Part shown: piece after piece, positions 17,865-26,801 of the stretch
Numbering within the stretch: the stretch's first letter is position 1
Layout of the letters: each line of letters opens with the position of its first letter
Assembly: GCA_026394015.1 (NCBI GenBank)
Contig: JAPKZA010000237.1
Span: 77,586 to 124,320 of the forward strand
Origin: Acidobacteriota bacterium
GTDB taxonomy: Bacteria > Acidobacteriota > Terriglobia > Bryobacterales > Bryobacteraceae
Direction of reading: 5' to 3'
DNA: 46,735 bases
The notes under the pieces: model-generated
Told to the model about the DNA's origin: nothing
Database searches by the model: none
The model's input: only the letters and a program-made list of their open reading frames with translations
Translations under genes and position numbers: made by a program

Positions 17865-20303
17865 ATGGCTGATAAAATTACGCAGAAAGATCGACGACTA
17901 GTCCTTACTACCCCACTCGGCGAGGACGTCCTGTTGATTCGTTCCATCCGCGGTCGCGAAGCGATTTCCACCCTCTTCTCCTACGAAATTGAAGCCTTCA
18001 CCGGCAACGACAACACCGTCGATTTCTCGAAACTCATCGGCCAGCCGATGTCGGTCTCCCACACCCTCGACAACTCCGGCTTTCGCTATTTCCACGGTAT
18101 CGTCAACCGTGCCGCCCGCGGCGCTCGCGGCTTCGACTACACCGCCTATCGCTTCGAAATCGTCCCCCAACTCTGGCTTCTCACCCGCATCCACCAGAGC
18201 CGTATTTTTCAGCAGATGACCGTGCCGGATATCTTAAAACAGGTCCTCACCGGCATCGACACCGCCTACGAAATTCAAGGAACGTTCGAGAAACGCGACT
18301 ACTGCGTCCAGTACCGCGAAACCGACTTCGCCTTCGTCTCCCGCCTCATGGAGGAAGAAGGCATCTACTACTTCTTCAAACCCTCCAAGGACGGCCACAA
18401 ACTCGTCCTCGCCAACGCCCCCGCCTCCCATCCCGACACCCCGCATCTCAACGAAATCGCCTATCAGGAAATCGACGGCGGCGTCGAAGACGCCGAAAAA
18501 ATCCATTACTGGGAAAAGGTGCAAACCCTCCGCAGCGGTAAGGTCACCCTCTGGGACCACTGCTTCGAAATGCCCCACAAAAACCTCGAGGCCCAGGACA
18601 CGATTCTTCCCAACGTCGCCATTGGCTCTACCCAGCACAAGCTCTCCGTAGCCAACGAAAAACTCGAAATCTACGACTACCCCGGCGCCTACGCCCAACG
18701 CTACGACGGCATGTCCCCCAGCGGCGGTGAACAAGCCAGCGAACTCCAGAAAATCTACGACGATAACAAACGCACCGTCGGCATCCGCATGCAGCAGGAA
18801 GCCATCTCCGGTCTCGCCATCGAAGCTCGCACCGACTTCGGCGGCATGGTCGCTGGGCACAAGTTCGATCTCATCCGCCACTTCAGCGACGACGGAACTT
18901 ACGTCGTCACCGAAGCCGACATCGCCTTTCTCCAGGGCGGCGGCTACAACAGCAGCGAAGGCGATGACGGCGACGAGCACTTCGAAGTCTCCATCCGCTG
19001 CATCCCCATGGAACTGCCCTTCCGGCCGATCCAGGTAACCCCCAAACCGATCATCCACGGCACCCAAACTGCCGTCGTCACCGGCCCCTCCGGCGAAGAG
19101 ATCTTCACCGATAAATACGGCCGCGTCAAAGTTCAGTTCCATTGGGACCGCGAAGGCAAAGGCGATGGCAGCAGCTCCTGCTGGGTCCGAGTTGCCACCC
19201 TCTGGGCCGGCAAACAGTTCGGAACGATTTTCATCCCCCGCATCGGAATGGAAGTCGTCGTCGCCTTCGAGGAGGGAGATCCCGACCGCCCCATCATCGT
19301 CGGCTGCGTCTACAACGCCGACTGTATGCCGCCCCACGTCCTGCCGGATAACAAAACCATGTCGGGCTTCAAAACCCGCAGCTCGCCCCACGCCGGTGCC
19401 GACAACCTCAACGAGATCCGCTTCGAAGACCTCAAGGGCGACGAGTGCGTCTTTATCCACGGAGAGAAGGACGTCGACTTCCGTGTCAAAAACGACTACC
19501 GATCCTACATCGGCCACGACTACGGCGAAAAGGTCGTCGGCGACGTAAAGCTCGCCTACGACACCAACTTCGATACCAAGATCGGCGTCAACCAGTCCGT
19601 CGAAATCGGCACCGACTACAGCCTCAAAATCGGCGGAAAATCCGCCACCGCCATCACCGGTGGCCACACCCTCAAAGTAACCGGCGACTCGCTCCACCAG
19701 TCCACCGGCAACATGCATATGAAGTCCACCGGCACCATCAAGGTCGATGCCACCGGTGCCATCGAAATCACCAGCCCCGCCGGCGTCACCCTCAAGTGCG
19801 GCGGCAGCTTCGTCAACGTCGGCCCCTCCGGTGTCGCGATCAAGGGCGCCATGGTGCTCATCAATTCAGGGGGCGCCGCCGGGTCTGGGTCCGCCGTTTC
19901 CGCCCTGTCCCCGGTCGCCCCCAAGGCTCCCCCCGAAGCCCTCAAACCCGGCACCACCGGCCTACCCAAAGCCATGGCCGCCGCCACCGGGAAGGTCGCT
20001 GCTCTCGGTGCCGCCACCGCCGCCGGCGGAGCCGCCGGAGCCGCCGCCGCCACCGACTCAGCCCAAACCCACAAAGCCAACTCCGAAGAGAATAAAGAGA
20101 AGAAAAACTGGATCGAAGTGCACTTGGTCGACGAAGCCGGGGCCGACGTCCCCAATCAACCCGTCAAAATCACCCTCCCCGACGGTAAGTTCTCGGAAGG
20201 CACGACCAATGAAAAGGGCAAATACCGCGTCGACGGCATCGACCCCGGCGACTGCGTCGTCACCTTCCCCGATCTCGACCAAGAAGCCTGGAAGGAGAAA
20301 TAA
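17865..20303 (+). CDS. vgrG: T6SS spike protein VgrG with C-terminal transthyretin-like extension
   Basis: Trimeric spike at the tip of the Hcp tube, 812 residues. Residues about 10-390 are the gp27-like hub (RSIRGREAISTLFSYEIEAF, FVSRLMEEEGIYYFF). An OB-fold gp5-like domain starts near 408 (DKYGRVKVQFHWDREGK, SCWVRVATLWAGKQFG, MEVVVAFEEGDPDRPIIVG). A beta-prism needle with DxxxxIG-type repeats runs to about 665. An Ala/Pro/Gly linker (about 668-745) then leads to a 64-residue beta-sandwich (EVHLVDEAGADVPNQPVKI ... GTTNEKGKYRVDGI) resembling transthyretin/carboxypeptidase-regulatory modules. In other VgrGs such a module recruits a specific effector. Three nt separate it from the LysM-type gene, so the three genes 17865-22952 form a unit. 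Confidence 0.95.
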   Translation: MADKITQKDRRLVLTTPLGEDVLLIRSIRGREAISTLFSYEIEAFTGNDNTVDFSKLIGQPMSVSHTLDNSGFRYFHGIVNRAARGARGFDYTAYRFEIVPQLWLLTRIHQSRIFQQMTVPDILKQVLTGIDTAYEIQGTFEKRDYCVQYRETDFAFVSRLMEEEGIYYFFKPSKDGHKLVLANAPASHPDTPHLNEIAYQEIDGGVEDAEKIHYWEKVQTLRSGKVTLWDHCFEMPHKNLEAQDTILPNVAIGSTQHKLSVANEKLEIYDYPGAYAQRYDGMSPSGGEQASELQKIYDDNKRTVGIRMQQEAISGLAIEARTDFGGMVAGHKFDLIRHFSDDGTYVVTEADIAFLQGGGYNSSEGDDGDEHFEVSIRCIPMELPFRPIQVTPKPIIHGTQTAVVTGPSGEEIFTDKYGRVKVQFHWDREGKGDGSSSCWVRVATLWAGKQFGTIFIPRIGMEVVVAFEEGDPDRPIIVGCVYNADCMPPHVLPDNKTMSGFKTRSSPHAGADNLNEIRFEDLKGDECVFIHGEKDVDFRVKNDYRSYIGHDYGEKVVGDVKLAYDTNFDTKIGVNQSVEIGTDYSLKIGGKSATAITGGHTLKVTGDSLHQSTGNMHMKSTGTIKVDATGAIEITSPAGVTLKCGGSFVNVGPSGVAIKGAMVLINSGGAAGSGSAVSALSPVAPKAPPEALKPGTTGLPKAMAAATGKVAALGAATAAGGAAGAAAATDSAQTHKANSEENKEKKNWIEVHLVDEAGADVPNQPVKITLPDGKFSEGTTNEKGKYRVDGIDPGDCVVTFPDLDQEAWKEK

Positions 20304-20306
20304 CCC

Positions 20307-20927
20307 ATGCCCACCGTCACTGTCAATCGCGGCGATAGCATCCCCAGCCTGGCGCACGACAACGGCCACTTCTGGGAAACTCTTTGGAATCACGGCAACA
20401 ACGCCGCCCTTAAAGCACTCCGCAAAACACCGAACATCCTGATGCCCGGCGACGAGGTCTTCATTCCGGAAATCCGCATCAAAGAGGTCCACAAGGGCAC
20501 CGACAGCACCCATAAATTCGTCCGTCGCGGCGTCCCCGCCAAAATCCGCATCCAGCTCATGATGCTCGGTGAACCCCGCAGAGGCGAGAAGTACACCCTC
20601 GTCATCGATGGCGTCTCCACCGAAGGCGCCGCCGACGACCAAGGCATCGTCGAAGCCTTCATCACCCCCAACGCCAAAAGCGGCAAGCTCATCCTCGTCG
20701 CCACCGGCGAAGTGATCCCCGTCGAACTCGGTCACCTCAACCCCATCGATACCATCTCCGGTGTCCGCCAACGCCTCAGCAACCTTGGCTTCGAAAGCAC
20801 CGATGGCGACGAACTCGACGACGAAACCCAATCCGCCATCCGCCTCTTCCAGGCCGCCCAAAGCCTCGAAAAAACCGGTAAGATCGATTCCACAACCCGC
20901 AGCCGTCTCCACGAACTGCACCCTTAA
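20307..20927 (+). CDS. LysM-like / peptidoglycan-binding domain protein of the vgrG unit
   Basis: 206-residue protein without a signal peptide. Residues 1-55 form a LysM-like module (TVTVNRGDSIPSLAHDNG, then LMPGDEVFIPE). A central beta-rich region (about 70-135; KYTLVIDGVSTEGAADDQG) resembles the VgrG tail module. The C-terminus (about 145-206) is a PG_binding_1-type domain (GVRQRLSNLGF, QSAIRLFQAAQSLEKTGKID). It has a good AAGGAG site and starts 3 nt after vgrG, so it is made with the spike. It may be a spike-associated cargo, a targeting adaptor or a wall-anchoring part. No catalytic motif is seen, so it is probably not itself a lytic effector. Confidence 0.8.
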   Translation: MPTVTVNRGDSIPSLAHDNGHFWETLWNHGNNAALKALRKTPNILMPGDEVFIPEIRIKEVHKGTDSTHKFVRRGVPAKIRIQLMMLGEPRRGEKYTLVIDGVSTEGAADDQGIVEAFITPNAKSGKLILVATGEVIPVELGHLNPIDTISGVRQRLSNLGFESTDGDELDDETQSAIRLFQAAQSLEKTGKIDSTTRSRLHELHP

Positions 20928-20945
20928 TCCCTCGGAGATCGTCCT

Positions 20946-22952
20946 ATGTTAGACGCAGTGAGTTCCGGTCTTGACGCCGTCAGCGGAGCCTTGGGTGGAG
21001 CCGCACCCGGCGGCGCGAGTGCCCCCGCCCCCATGACATTCACCCAGGGCGAACGCCTCGGTGGCAACACCGACGCCTCCCCGGGTTTCCAATCCCCCAA
21101 CGAACTCCGCCCCCGCGACGCCGGCGCCCCCATCGAGTTCATCCACATGGGTTACGCCCATCCAGACACCTCCTTCAACTTCAACCACGCCAGCCTCAAA
21201 GACGACGTGAACCTCGAAGTCACCCCCGGCGCAACTACCCACGGCATCATGTTCCGCGCTGCCCTCGAACGAGAAGCCCTCTTGCTCTCCTGCTTCATGA
21301 CCGCCACCCAATCCGTCATGGCCGACCTCGAAAAAACCAAAGGCGGCCTCGGGGAAATGGTCTCCATGGGCGCTGACCTCCTCGGTGCCGGCGGTGGCAC
21401 CGCCGCCCCCAAGGCCGCCGATGTCAACCCCTTCGGCGAAGCCGTTAAAACCGCCATTACCCCCCCCAACGCCGCTACCTCCGGCTACAAGCCCGTCCAC
21501 AAGTGCGGCACCGATCTCCACCAGGCCCGCTCCAACTACCGCGCCTTCCTCGAAAAACTCCTCGCTCCCCCCTCCAACGACCCCACCGGCGGCATGCTCA
21601 GTAAACTCCCCATGATGCCCGGCATCCCCACCGGCGTCAAGGACGTCTTCAACTTCATTACCGGACTCGCCATGAAACCCATGGATGTCTACCAAGGCTT
21701 CTACGTCCGCCTCGCCAAAGAGCTCGAACCCGTTATTGAAAAGTCCGTCCGCGCCTACACCGTCAAAGCCATCCTCGCCCAAGACAGTCCCATCTTCTAC
21801 CTTTGGTATCCCAAGCCCCTCTCCCCCCCCGCGCCGGAAGAAGCCCCCGGACCCGGCACCGGCATCGGCTTCCTCGACGACGCCAAGAAAAAGTTCGACG
21901 AAGTTAAAAACAAAGTCGAAGGCGTCGCCGACGATGTCATGGACTTCCTCAGCGCCGGCACCCCTCCCGAACCGCCTCCGGGTGCCTCCTACCTCGACCA
22001 AGCCATGCAGATCGCCCCCGCCCCCTTGGTCCCCGGTGCTCCCCCCGCTCCGCCCAAGGAAGTCTCCGCCCTCATCCTCAGCGGCTTCAAGGCCGCCCTC
22101 GGCCTCAATAGCTTTCCCGGCTTCATCGAAAAAATCATCACCGAAGTCACCGTGATGAACAACGAGTTCCTCCGCGAAGTCTACTTGAAACTGATGGAGC
22201 GCCCCGCCGTCGAACCTATCCAGGAAGCCGCCATGTATCGCGCCGCCCGCGCCCGTCTCCTCGATAAACTCGTCGCCCTGGTCATGGAGCAAATCGGCTT
22301 CCTCCAGCGAGCCAAGGAGTTCGCCATCAACGTCCAGGGCAAGTCCGTCTCCCCCGGAGCCGCGCTGCTCGAAGAGGGCAAGGACACCCTCAACGATGAA
22401 GTCCTCCGTCACATGAACGTCGCCCTCGAACTCACCATGGGCGAACTCGTTGACAAACTCGAAGGCGCCCGCCAGCAGGCCGTCGCCGCCAACGCCATTG
22501 CTATGGAAGTCTACCTCGGCATGTTCCCCTGGCTCATGGCGCTCAACTTCCGCAATACCTTCTTCCCGGTCTGGGACCTCGTCATGGACAACACCTTCGG
22601 CAAAATCGACGGTCCCCTCGGCGACGCCGTCAAGTCCGCGAAGAGCACTATGGCCGACATCAAAAAGAAGGTGGACGACGGCCGCGAAACAGCTATGCGC
22701 CTTAAGAAGATCAAGGACCGCGCCACCAACCAGGGCCTCCAACTCGGCAGCGGCGGCCAGAACCTCACCGGCTTCAAGGACGATTGGGAGTCCGACCTCC
22801 CTCCCGACCAGGCCCCCGCCAAACCCACCGTCGTCGCCTTCTTCCCCTTCAGCGCCCGCCTCGTCGACGGAGCCGCGGAGAAGATCACCCTCAGCATCTA
22901 CAACGAAGTCAAAGGCAACCACAAATTCGCCGGCGCCGCCCCGCCTACCTAG
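20946..22952 (+). CDS. Large unknown protein of the vgrG unit, candidate T6SS effector or spike cargo
   Basis: 668 residues, no recognised family. No Sec signal peptide is present. A Gly/Ala/Pro-rich start (1-35) is followed by PIEFIHMGYAHPDTSFNFNH. A mainly helical body contains amphipathic stretches (DVFNFITGLAMKPMDVYQGF; LAKELEPVIEKSVRAYTVKA), a Pro-rich linker (about 286-305), a charged coiled-coil-like helix (LDDAKKKFDEVKNKVEGVADD), a second Pro-rich linker (about 339-375) and hydrophobic segments (AMEVYLGMFPWLMALNF, about 515-535). It lies 18 nt after the LysM-type gene with GGAG upstream. Position behind a VgrG with a recruiting-type tail makes an effector or structural cargo plausible. 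No nuclease, lipase, amidase or NAD-ase motif was found. No small gene that would look like an immunity partner follows directly. Confidence 0.75.
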   Translation: MLDAVSSGLDAVSGALGGAAPGGASAPAPMTFTQGERLGGNTDASPGFQSPNELRPRDAGAPIEFIHMGYAHPDTSFNFNHASLKDDVNLEVTPGATTHGIMFRAALEREALLLSCFMTATQSVMADLEKTKGGLGEMVSMGADLLGAGGGTAAPKAADVNPFGEAVKTAITPPNAATSGYKPVHKCGTDLHQARSNYRAFLEKLLAPPSNDPTGGMLSKLPMMPGIPTGVKDVFNFITGLAMKPMDVYQGFYVRLAKELEPVIEKSVRAYTVKAILAQDSPIFYLWYPKPLSPPAPEEAPGPGTGIGFLDDAKKKFDEVKNKVEGVADDVMDFLSAGTPPEPPPGASYLDQAMQIAPAPLVPGAPPAPPKEVSALILSGFKAALGLNSFPGFIEKIITEVTVMNNEFLREVYLKLMERPAVEPIQEAAMYRAARARLLDKLVALVMEQIGFLQRAKEFAINVQGKSVSPGAALLEEGKDTLNDEVLRHMNVALELTMGELVDKLEGARQQAVAANAIAMEVYLGMFPWLMALNFRNTFFPVWDLVMDNTFGKIDGPLGDAVKSAKSTMADIKKKVDDGRETAMRLKKIKDRATNQGLQLGSGGQNLTGFKDDWESDLPPDQAPAKPTVVAFFPFSARLVDGAAEKITLSIYNEVKGNHKFAGAAPPT

Positions 22953-22981
22953 CTTCCGCGTTAGCCTAGTACGATAACCGC

Positions 22982-24061
22982 ATGTTGCGCCGCCGCTCCC
23001 TTCTGCTCCTCGGCTCCGGTGCCCTGTACGCCGGCCCCCTCGAAGACCGCATCCGCCGCATCGAGCAGCGCTGGGCCCCCTCCGCCTCAATGGCGTCCTC
23101 GCAAGTCCCCGCCGTCAGCGTCGCCGTCTTCCGCGATGGCCAAATTGAATGGGCCCGCGCCTACGGCGTCGCCACCACCACCAGCACCCTCTTCCAAGCC
23201 GCGTCCGTCTCCAAACCGGTCGCCGCAATGGCCGCCCTCCACATGGCTCAGTTCGGCAACTTCACCCTCGACGAACCCATCAACCAAAAACTCAAAAGCT
23301 GGCAAGTCCCCCCCCACGAGTTCACCCCCCAGGTCACTCTCCGCGGCATCCTCAGCCACACCGCCGGCCTCACCGTCCACGGCTTCCCCGGCTACGCCGA
23401 AGACTCCGAAGCCCCCTCTGTCCTCGAAATCCTCGACGGCCGCAAACCCGCCAACACCGCTCCCATCCGCGTCGACGTCGCCCCCGGGTCACTCTACCGC
23501 TACTCCGGCGGCGGCTACACGGTTCTCCAGGTCCTCCTCGAAGACCGTTTCGGCAAATCGTTCCCGGAACTCATGCGCCGCATCGTCCTCCAGCGACTCT
23601 CGATGTACACGAGCACCTACGATCAGCCCCTCCCCGCCGAATCCGCCTCCCGCGCCGCTGTCGGCTTTCGCTCCAACGGCCGCTCCTACACCGGCGGCTG
23701 GCACCTCTACCCCGAAATGGCCGCCGCCGGCCTCTGGACCACCCCCATCGACCTCGCCAAGTTCGCCATCGAGCTCCAACAAACCCTCGCCGGAAAATCT
23801 ACCAAAATCCTTGAAAAAGCCTCCGCCGAACTCATGGTAACCCCCCACATCGGCCGCCACGGCCTCGGCCTCGTCGCCCTCCCAGGCTGGTTCGGCCACT
23901 CCGGCTCCAATGCCGGCTATCGCTGCCAATTCTGGGCCGCCCGTAACGGCGGGCACGGTGCCGCCGTCATGACCAACTCCGACAACGGCATGAAGCTCAT
24001 CAAACCCATCTTCGATGCCATCGCCGCCGAGTCCGCCTGGCCTCCCGGGCTCCCTTCCTAA
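22982..24061 (+). CDS. Serine hydrolase of the class C beta-lactamase fold
   Basis: 359-residue predicted exported enzyme of the beta-lactamase/DD-peptidase/esterase EstB superfamily. The N-terminus RRRSLLLLGSGALYAG resembles a twin-arginine or Sec signal. The catalytic SxxK is S75-V-S-K78 (FQAASVSKPV), the Tyr motif is Y174-S-G (LYRYSGGGY), and a C-terminal GHSGSNAGY holds the HxG-type third motif. The length fits the family. It lies 29 nt after the unknown T6SS-unit protein on the same strand and could be cotranscribed, but a signal peptide argues against being a T6SS cargo. The substrate is unknown: beta-lactams, muropeptides or esters are all possible. Its stop overlaps the converging small secreted gene by 4 nt. 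Confidence 0.85.
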   Translation: MLRRRSLLLLGSGALYAGPLEDRIRRIEQRWAPSASMASSQVPAVSVAVFRDGQIEWARAYGVATTTSTLFQAASVSKPVAAMAALHMAQFGNFTLDEPINQKLKSWQVPPHEFTPQVTLRGILSHTAGLTVHGFPGYAEDSEAPSVLEILDGRKPANTAPIRVDVAPGSLYRYSGGGYTVLQVLLEDRFGKSFPELMRRIVLQRLSMYTSTYDQPLPAESASRAAVGFRSNGRSYTGGWHLYPEMAAAGLWTTPIDLAKFAIELQQTLAGKSTKILEKASAELMVTPHIGRHGLGLVALPGWFGHSGSNAGYRCQFWAARNGGHGAAVMTNSDNGMKLIKPIFDAIAAESAWPPGLPS

Positions 24062-24483
24062 TTCAATCGCGTCGCCAACACCCGGGCCTCCGCATCGGCC
24101 TCCTTCTCGCTCAACCCCACCGTCCCCGCCATCCAGGCCCCCCGTGTAAACACAAACACCGGCTGCCCCCCATCCATCCCAAAATAGCCCCCAAAACTCG
24201 GCACCAGCTTCGCCCCCGCCAGCGCCTTCTTCCAATCCAACAGCAGAATCGCCGCCGTCGTCGGATCCTTCAGCTTCGCCACAAACACCCGGTACTCCTT
24301 CGGGCCCTTCTTGTAAGTCCCCAGCGTCCCGCCCGGCATAAAGCTCTTCCCCAGCAGCGCCTTCGGCACCACCTCGGTCTTTACCCGGTTCGGCACCGGC
24401 AGCCTTCGGCTCTCATCCGCCGGTTGAGCCCCAGCCGTCCCCACCAAAATCAAAAAAAAGGTCCCACGCAACAGGTTTGTCAT
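24058..24483 (-). CDS. Small secreted hypothetical protein
   Basis: 141 residues with a clear signal peptide (MTNLLRGTFFLILVGTAGAQ, cut near 19-20). No family recognised. The mature part alternates basic and Gly-rich strands (SFMPGGTLGTYKKGPKEYRV; FGGYFGMDGGQPVFVFTRG), suggesting a compact periplasmic beta domain. Its ATG lies only 24 nt from the divergent hydrolase ATG (24508), so the two promoters must overlap or extend into the opposing genes. It converges with the beta-lactamase-fold gene. Confidence 0.7.
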   Translation of the reverse strand: MTNLLRGTFFLILVGTAGAQPADESRRLPVPNRVKTEVVPKALLGKSFMPGGTLGTYKKGPKEYRVFVAKLKDPTTAAILLLDWKKALAGAKLVPSFGGYFGMDGGQPVFVFTRGAWMAGTVGLSEKEADAEARVLATRLN

Positions 24484-24507
24484 AGCGTATCGTTTACTCT
24501 AATCCAT

Positions 24508-25503
24508 ATGCTCCGCGTCGCGCTAATCCTCCTGGCCATCGCCCTCCAAGCCCAAGCTCCCCTGTTCGAAGAGGATTTCCAGAAATCCCGGCCCCACCGC
24601 GAAAACGACTACCGCCAACTGAACAAGTTCGCCGACTCCCTCGCCCCTGCCGACTCGCTCCGCCAGCAATTCCGCTCCCGCATCGGCTTCCCCCCGCCCG
24701 GCTTCACCGCCCCGCCCACTCTCCGCTGCGAAACCATGGGCGAGGACGAAATCGCCACCTACTCCCGCTGCTGGGTCACCGTCGCCTCCAATCTCGAAAC
24801 CTACGGCCTCTATCTCGTCCCCAAGGGTCTTAAAGCTCCCGCCCCTCTCGTCGTCTCGCTCCACGGCGGCGGCGGCTTCCCCGAGATGGCCCTCTTCAAG
24901 GGAGGCTCCAACTATCACGACCAGATCCGCGGCGCCGTCCGCCAAGGCTACGTCGTCTGGGCCCCCCAGTTCGTCATGTATCCCTTCCGTGACCGCGACA
25001 CCGGCACCCCCATCCCCGCCGAGGTCCGCGCCGATCTCGATCTCAAATTCCGCAACGCCGGCTCCAGCCTCATGGCCGTCGAAGCCATGCGCGTCATCCG
25101 CTCCCTCGACCCCCTCCTCACCCGCCCCGAAATCGACCCCCGCCGCATCGCCATGATCGGCCTATCCTACGGCGGCTACTACTCGCTCTACATCGCCGCC
25201 CTCGATCCCCGCATCAAAGCCGTCGTCGCCTCCTGCTCCTTCCGCGAAGCCCCCCTGGTTCGCGAAACCGTCATCGGCGGCCGCCCCCTCGATCTCACCT
25301 CCCCCCACCAGGTCGCGCTGATCGCTCCCCGTCCCCTCCAAATTCAAGTCGGCCTCACCGACAAGGCAGCTCCCATTGAAAGCGTCCGCCGCGCCATCGC
25401 GGAGGCCAAGGTGCACCACCCCACAGTCGACTATCAGGAATTCAACGGCGGCCACGAATGGCGCGGAGACCTCGCATGGAACTTTCTCAGCAAACACCTC
25501 TAG
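24508..25503 (+). CDS. Secreted alpha/beta hydrolase, acetyl-esterase / dienelactone-hydrolase type
   Basis: 331 residues. ATG 24508 is chosen because it starts a signal peptide (MLRVALILLAIALQAQA); a longer upstream frame overlaps the divergent gene and has no such feature. The alpha/beta hydrolase fold is shown by the oxyanion strand VVSLHGGGGFPE, the nucleophile elbow G-L-S-Y-G-G (in IAMIGLSYGGYYSLYIA), an acid-containing loop near VGLTDKAAPIES and the C-terminal His in FNGGHEWRG. Related enzymes deacetylate sugars or cleave esters; the substrate here is unknown. It overlaps the transporter gene by 28 nt, so the two are translationally coupled. Confidence 0.85.
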   Translation: MLRVALILLAIALQAQAPLFEEDFQKSRPHRENDYRQLNKFADSLAPADSLRQQFRSRIGFPPPGFTAPPTLRCETMGEDEIATYSRCWVTVASNLETYGLYLVPKGLKAPAPLVVSLHGGGGFPEMALFKGGSNYHDQIRGAVRQGYVVWAPQFVMYPFRDRDTGTPIPAEVRADLDLKFRNAGSSLMAVEAMRVIRSLDPLLTRPEIDPRRIAMIGLSYGGYYSLYIAALDPRIKAVVASCSFREAPLVRETVIGGRPLDLTSPHQVALIAPRPLQIQVGLTDKAAPIESVRRAIAEAKVHHPTVDYQEFNGGHEWRGDLAWNFLSKHL

Positions 25504-26801
25504 AACGCAAACGCGAACAAGTCGGGTGGTACTTCTACGACTGGGCGAACTCCGCCTTCGCCTCCACCGTACTGACCCTCTTCCTCGGCCCCTATCTCAC
25601 CTCCATCGCCCGCGCCGCCGCCGGCGCCGATGGCTTCATGCACCCCTTCGGCCTCAACATTGACCCCCGAGCCTTCTGGGGTTACTGCGTCTCTCTCTCG
25701 GTCATCGGTCAGGTATTCGTCCTCCCCCTCGTCGGCGCCTTGGCCGACTACAAGCGCAGCAAACGCCAGTTCCTGGCCCTGTTCGCCTATCTCGGCGCCT
25801 TCGCCACCATGGCCATGTTCTTCGTCCAGGGCGAACGCTACCTCCTCGGCGGCGGCCTCTTCATTTTTGCCAACGTCGCCTTCGGGGCCGCCAACGTCAT
25901 CTCGAACTCCTTCCTCTCCGAACTCGCCACCCCCGAAGAACGCGACTCGGTTAGTTCCCGCGGCTGGGGCTTCGGCTACCTCGGCGGCGGCCTCCTCCTC
26001 GTCCTCAACCTGGCCTTCTTCTCAAACGCTGAAGCCCTCGGCGTCACGGAAGCCTTCGCCGTTCGCGTCAGTCTCGCCTCTGCCGGTCTCTGGTGGGCGG
26101 GCTTCACGCTGATCCCCCTCGCCCGTCTCCGCAACCGCGGCATCCCCCAGGAACTACCCCCCGGCGAAAATATCATCTCGGTCGGCTTCCACCAGTTCTT
26201 CCACACTGTCAAAGATCTGCGTAACTACCCCCAGACGATGCTCTTCCTCATCGCCTATCTCATCTACAACGACGCCGTCCAAACCGTCATCTCCCTCGCC
26301 GGCCAGTTCGGCAGCGATGAACTGAAAATGCCGATGTCCAAGTTGACCATGGCCATCCTGATGGTCCAGTTCGTCGCCTTCCTTGGGGCCATGCTTTTCA
26401 ACTTCATCGCCTCCCGCGTCGGTACCCAGAAAGCCATCCTCGCGGCCCTCGTCATCTGGGCTCTCACCCTCGGCTATATCTTCGTCGCTGTCAAGACCCA
26501 TGAAGAATTCTTCATCATGTCCTTCATCGTCGGACTCGTCATGGGCGGCAGCCAAGCCCTCAGCCGATCGCTGTTCTCGCTCATGATCCCCGTCGGCAAG
26601 GAAGCCGAGTACTTCAGCGTCTACGAAATCAGCGACAAGGGGACCAGTTGGCTCGGTCCCCTTGTCTTCGCTCTGGCGTTACAAACCACCGGAAGCTATC
26701 GCAGCGCGATTCTTTCGCTGGTGGTTTTCTTCGTCATCGGCTTCATCCTGCTCAGCCGAGTTGACGTGAAACAGGCCGAAACTACCGCCCGTAATAGTTG
26801 A
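25476..26801 (+). CDS. MFS transporter, UMF1 / Atg22-like family
   Basis: 441-residue inner-membrane protein with about 11-12 hydrophobic segments. Family signatures are the N-terminal WYFYDWANSAFASTV and the late YFSVYEISDKGTSWLGPL. ATG 25476 has GGAG 7 nt upstream and gives the usual short cytosolic start; ATG 25458 is an alternative. UMF1-family members are annotated as amino-acid or peptide effluxers, but substrates are mostly unproven. It overlaps the upstream esterase gene and converges with the choice-of-anchor-I gene over 20 nt. Confidence 0.9.
   Translation: MELSQQTPLERKREQVGWYFYDWANSAFASTVLTLFLGPYLTSIARAAAGADGFMHPFGLNIDPRAFWGYCVSLSVIGQVFVLPLVGALADYKRSKRQFLALFAYLGAFATMAMFFVQGERYLLGGGLFIFANVAFGAANVISNSFLSELATPEERDSVSSRGWGFGYLGGGLLLVLNLAFFSNAEALGVTEAFAVRVSLASAGLWWAGFTLIPLARLRNRGIPQELPPGENIISVGFHQFFHTVKDLRNYPQTMLFLIAYLIYNDAVQTVISLAGQFGSDELKMPMSKLTMAILMVQFVAFLGAMLFNFIASRVGTQKAILAALVIWALTLGYIFVAVKTHEEFFIMSFIVGLVMGGSQALSRSLFSLMIPVGKEAEYFSVYEISDKGTSWLGPLVFALALQTTGSYRSAILSLVVFFVIGFILLSRVDVKQAETTARNS

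Noticed and set aside
20949-23090. 713-codon minus-strand frame opposite the unknown T6SS-unit protein
   Set aside because: I considered whether this rather than the plus-strand frame is the gene. The translation is repetitive Gly/Glu/Val without structure, while the plus frame has a ribosome site, tight operon spacing and protein-like segments.
22982-24061. Beta-lactamase-fold gene as a T6SS wall-degrading effector
   Set aside because: It has an export signal at its N-terminus, which T6SS cargo normally lacks; adjacency alone is not enough.
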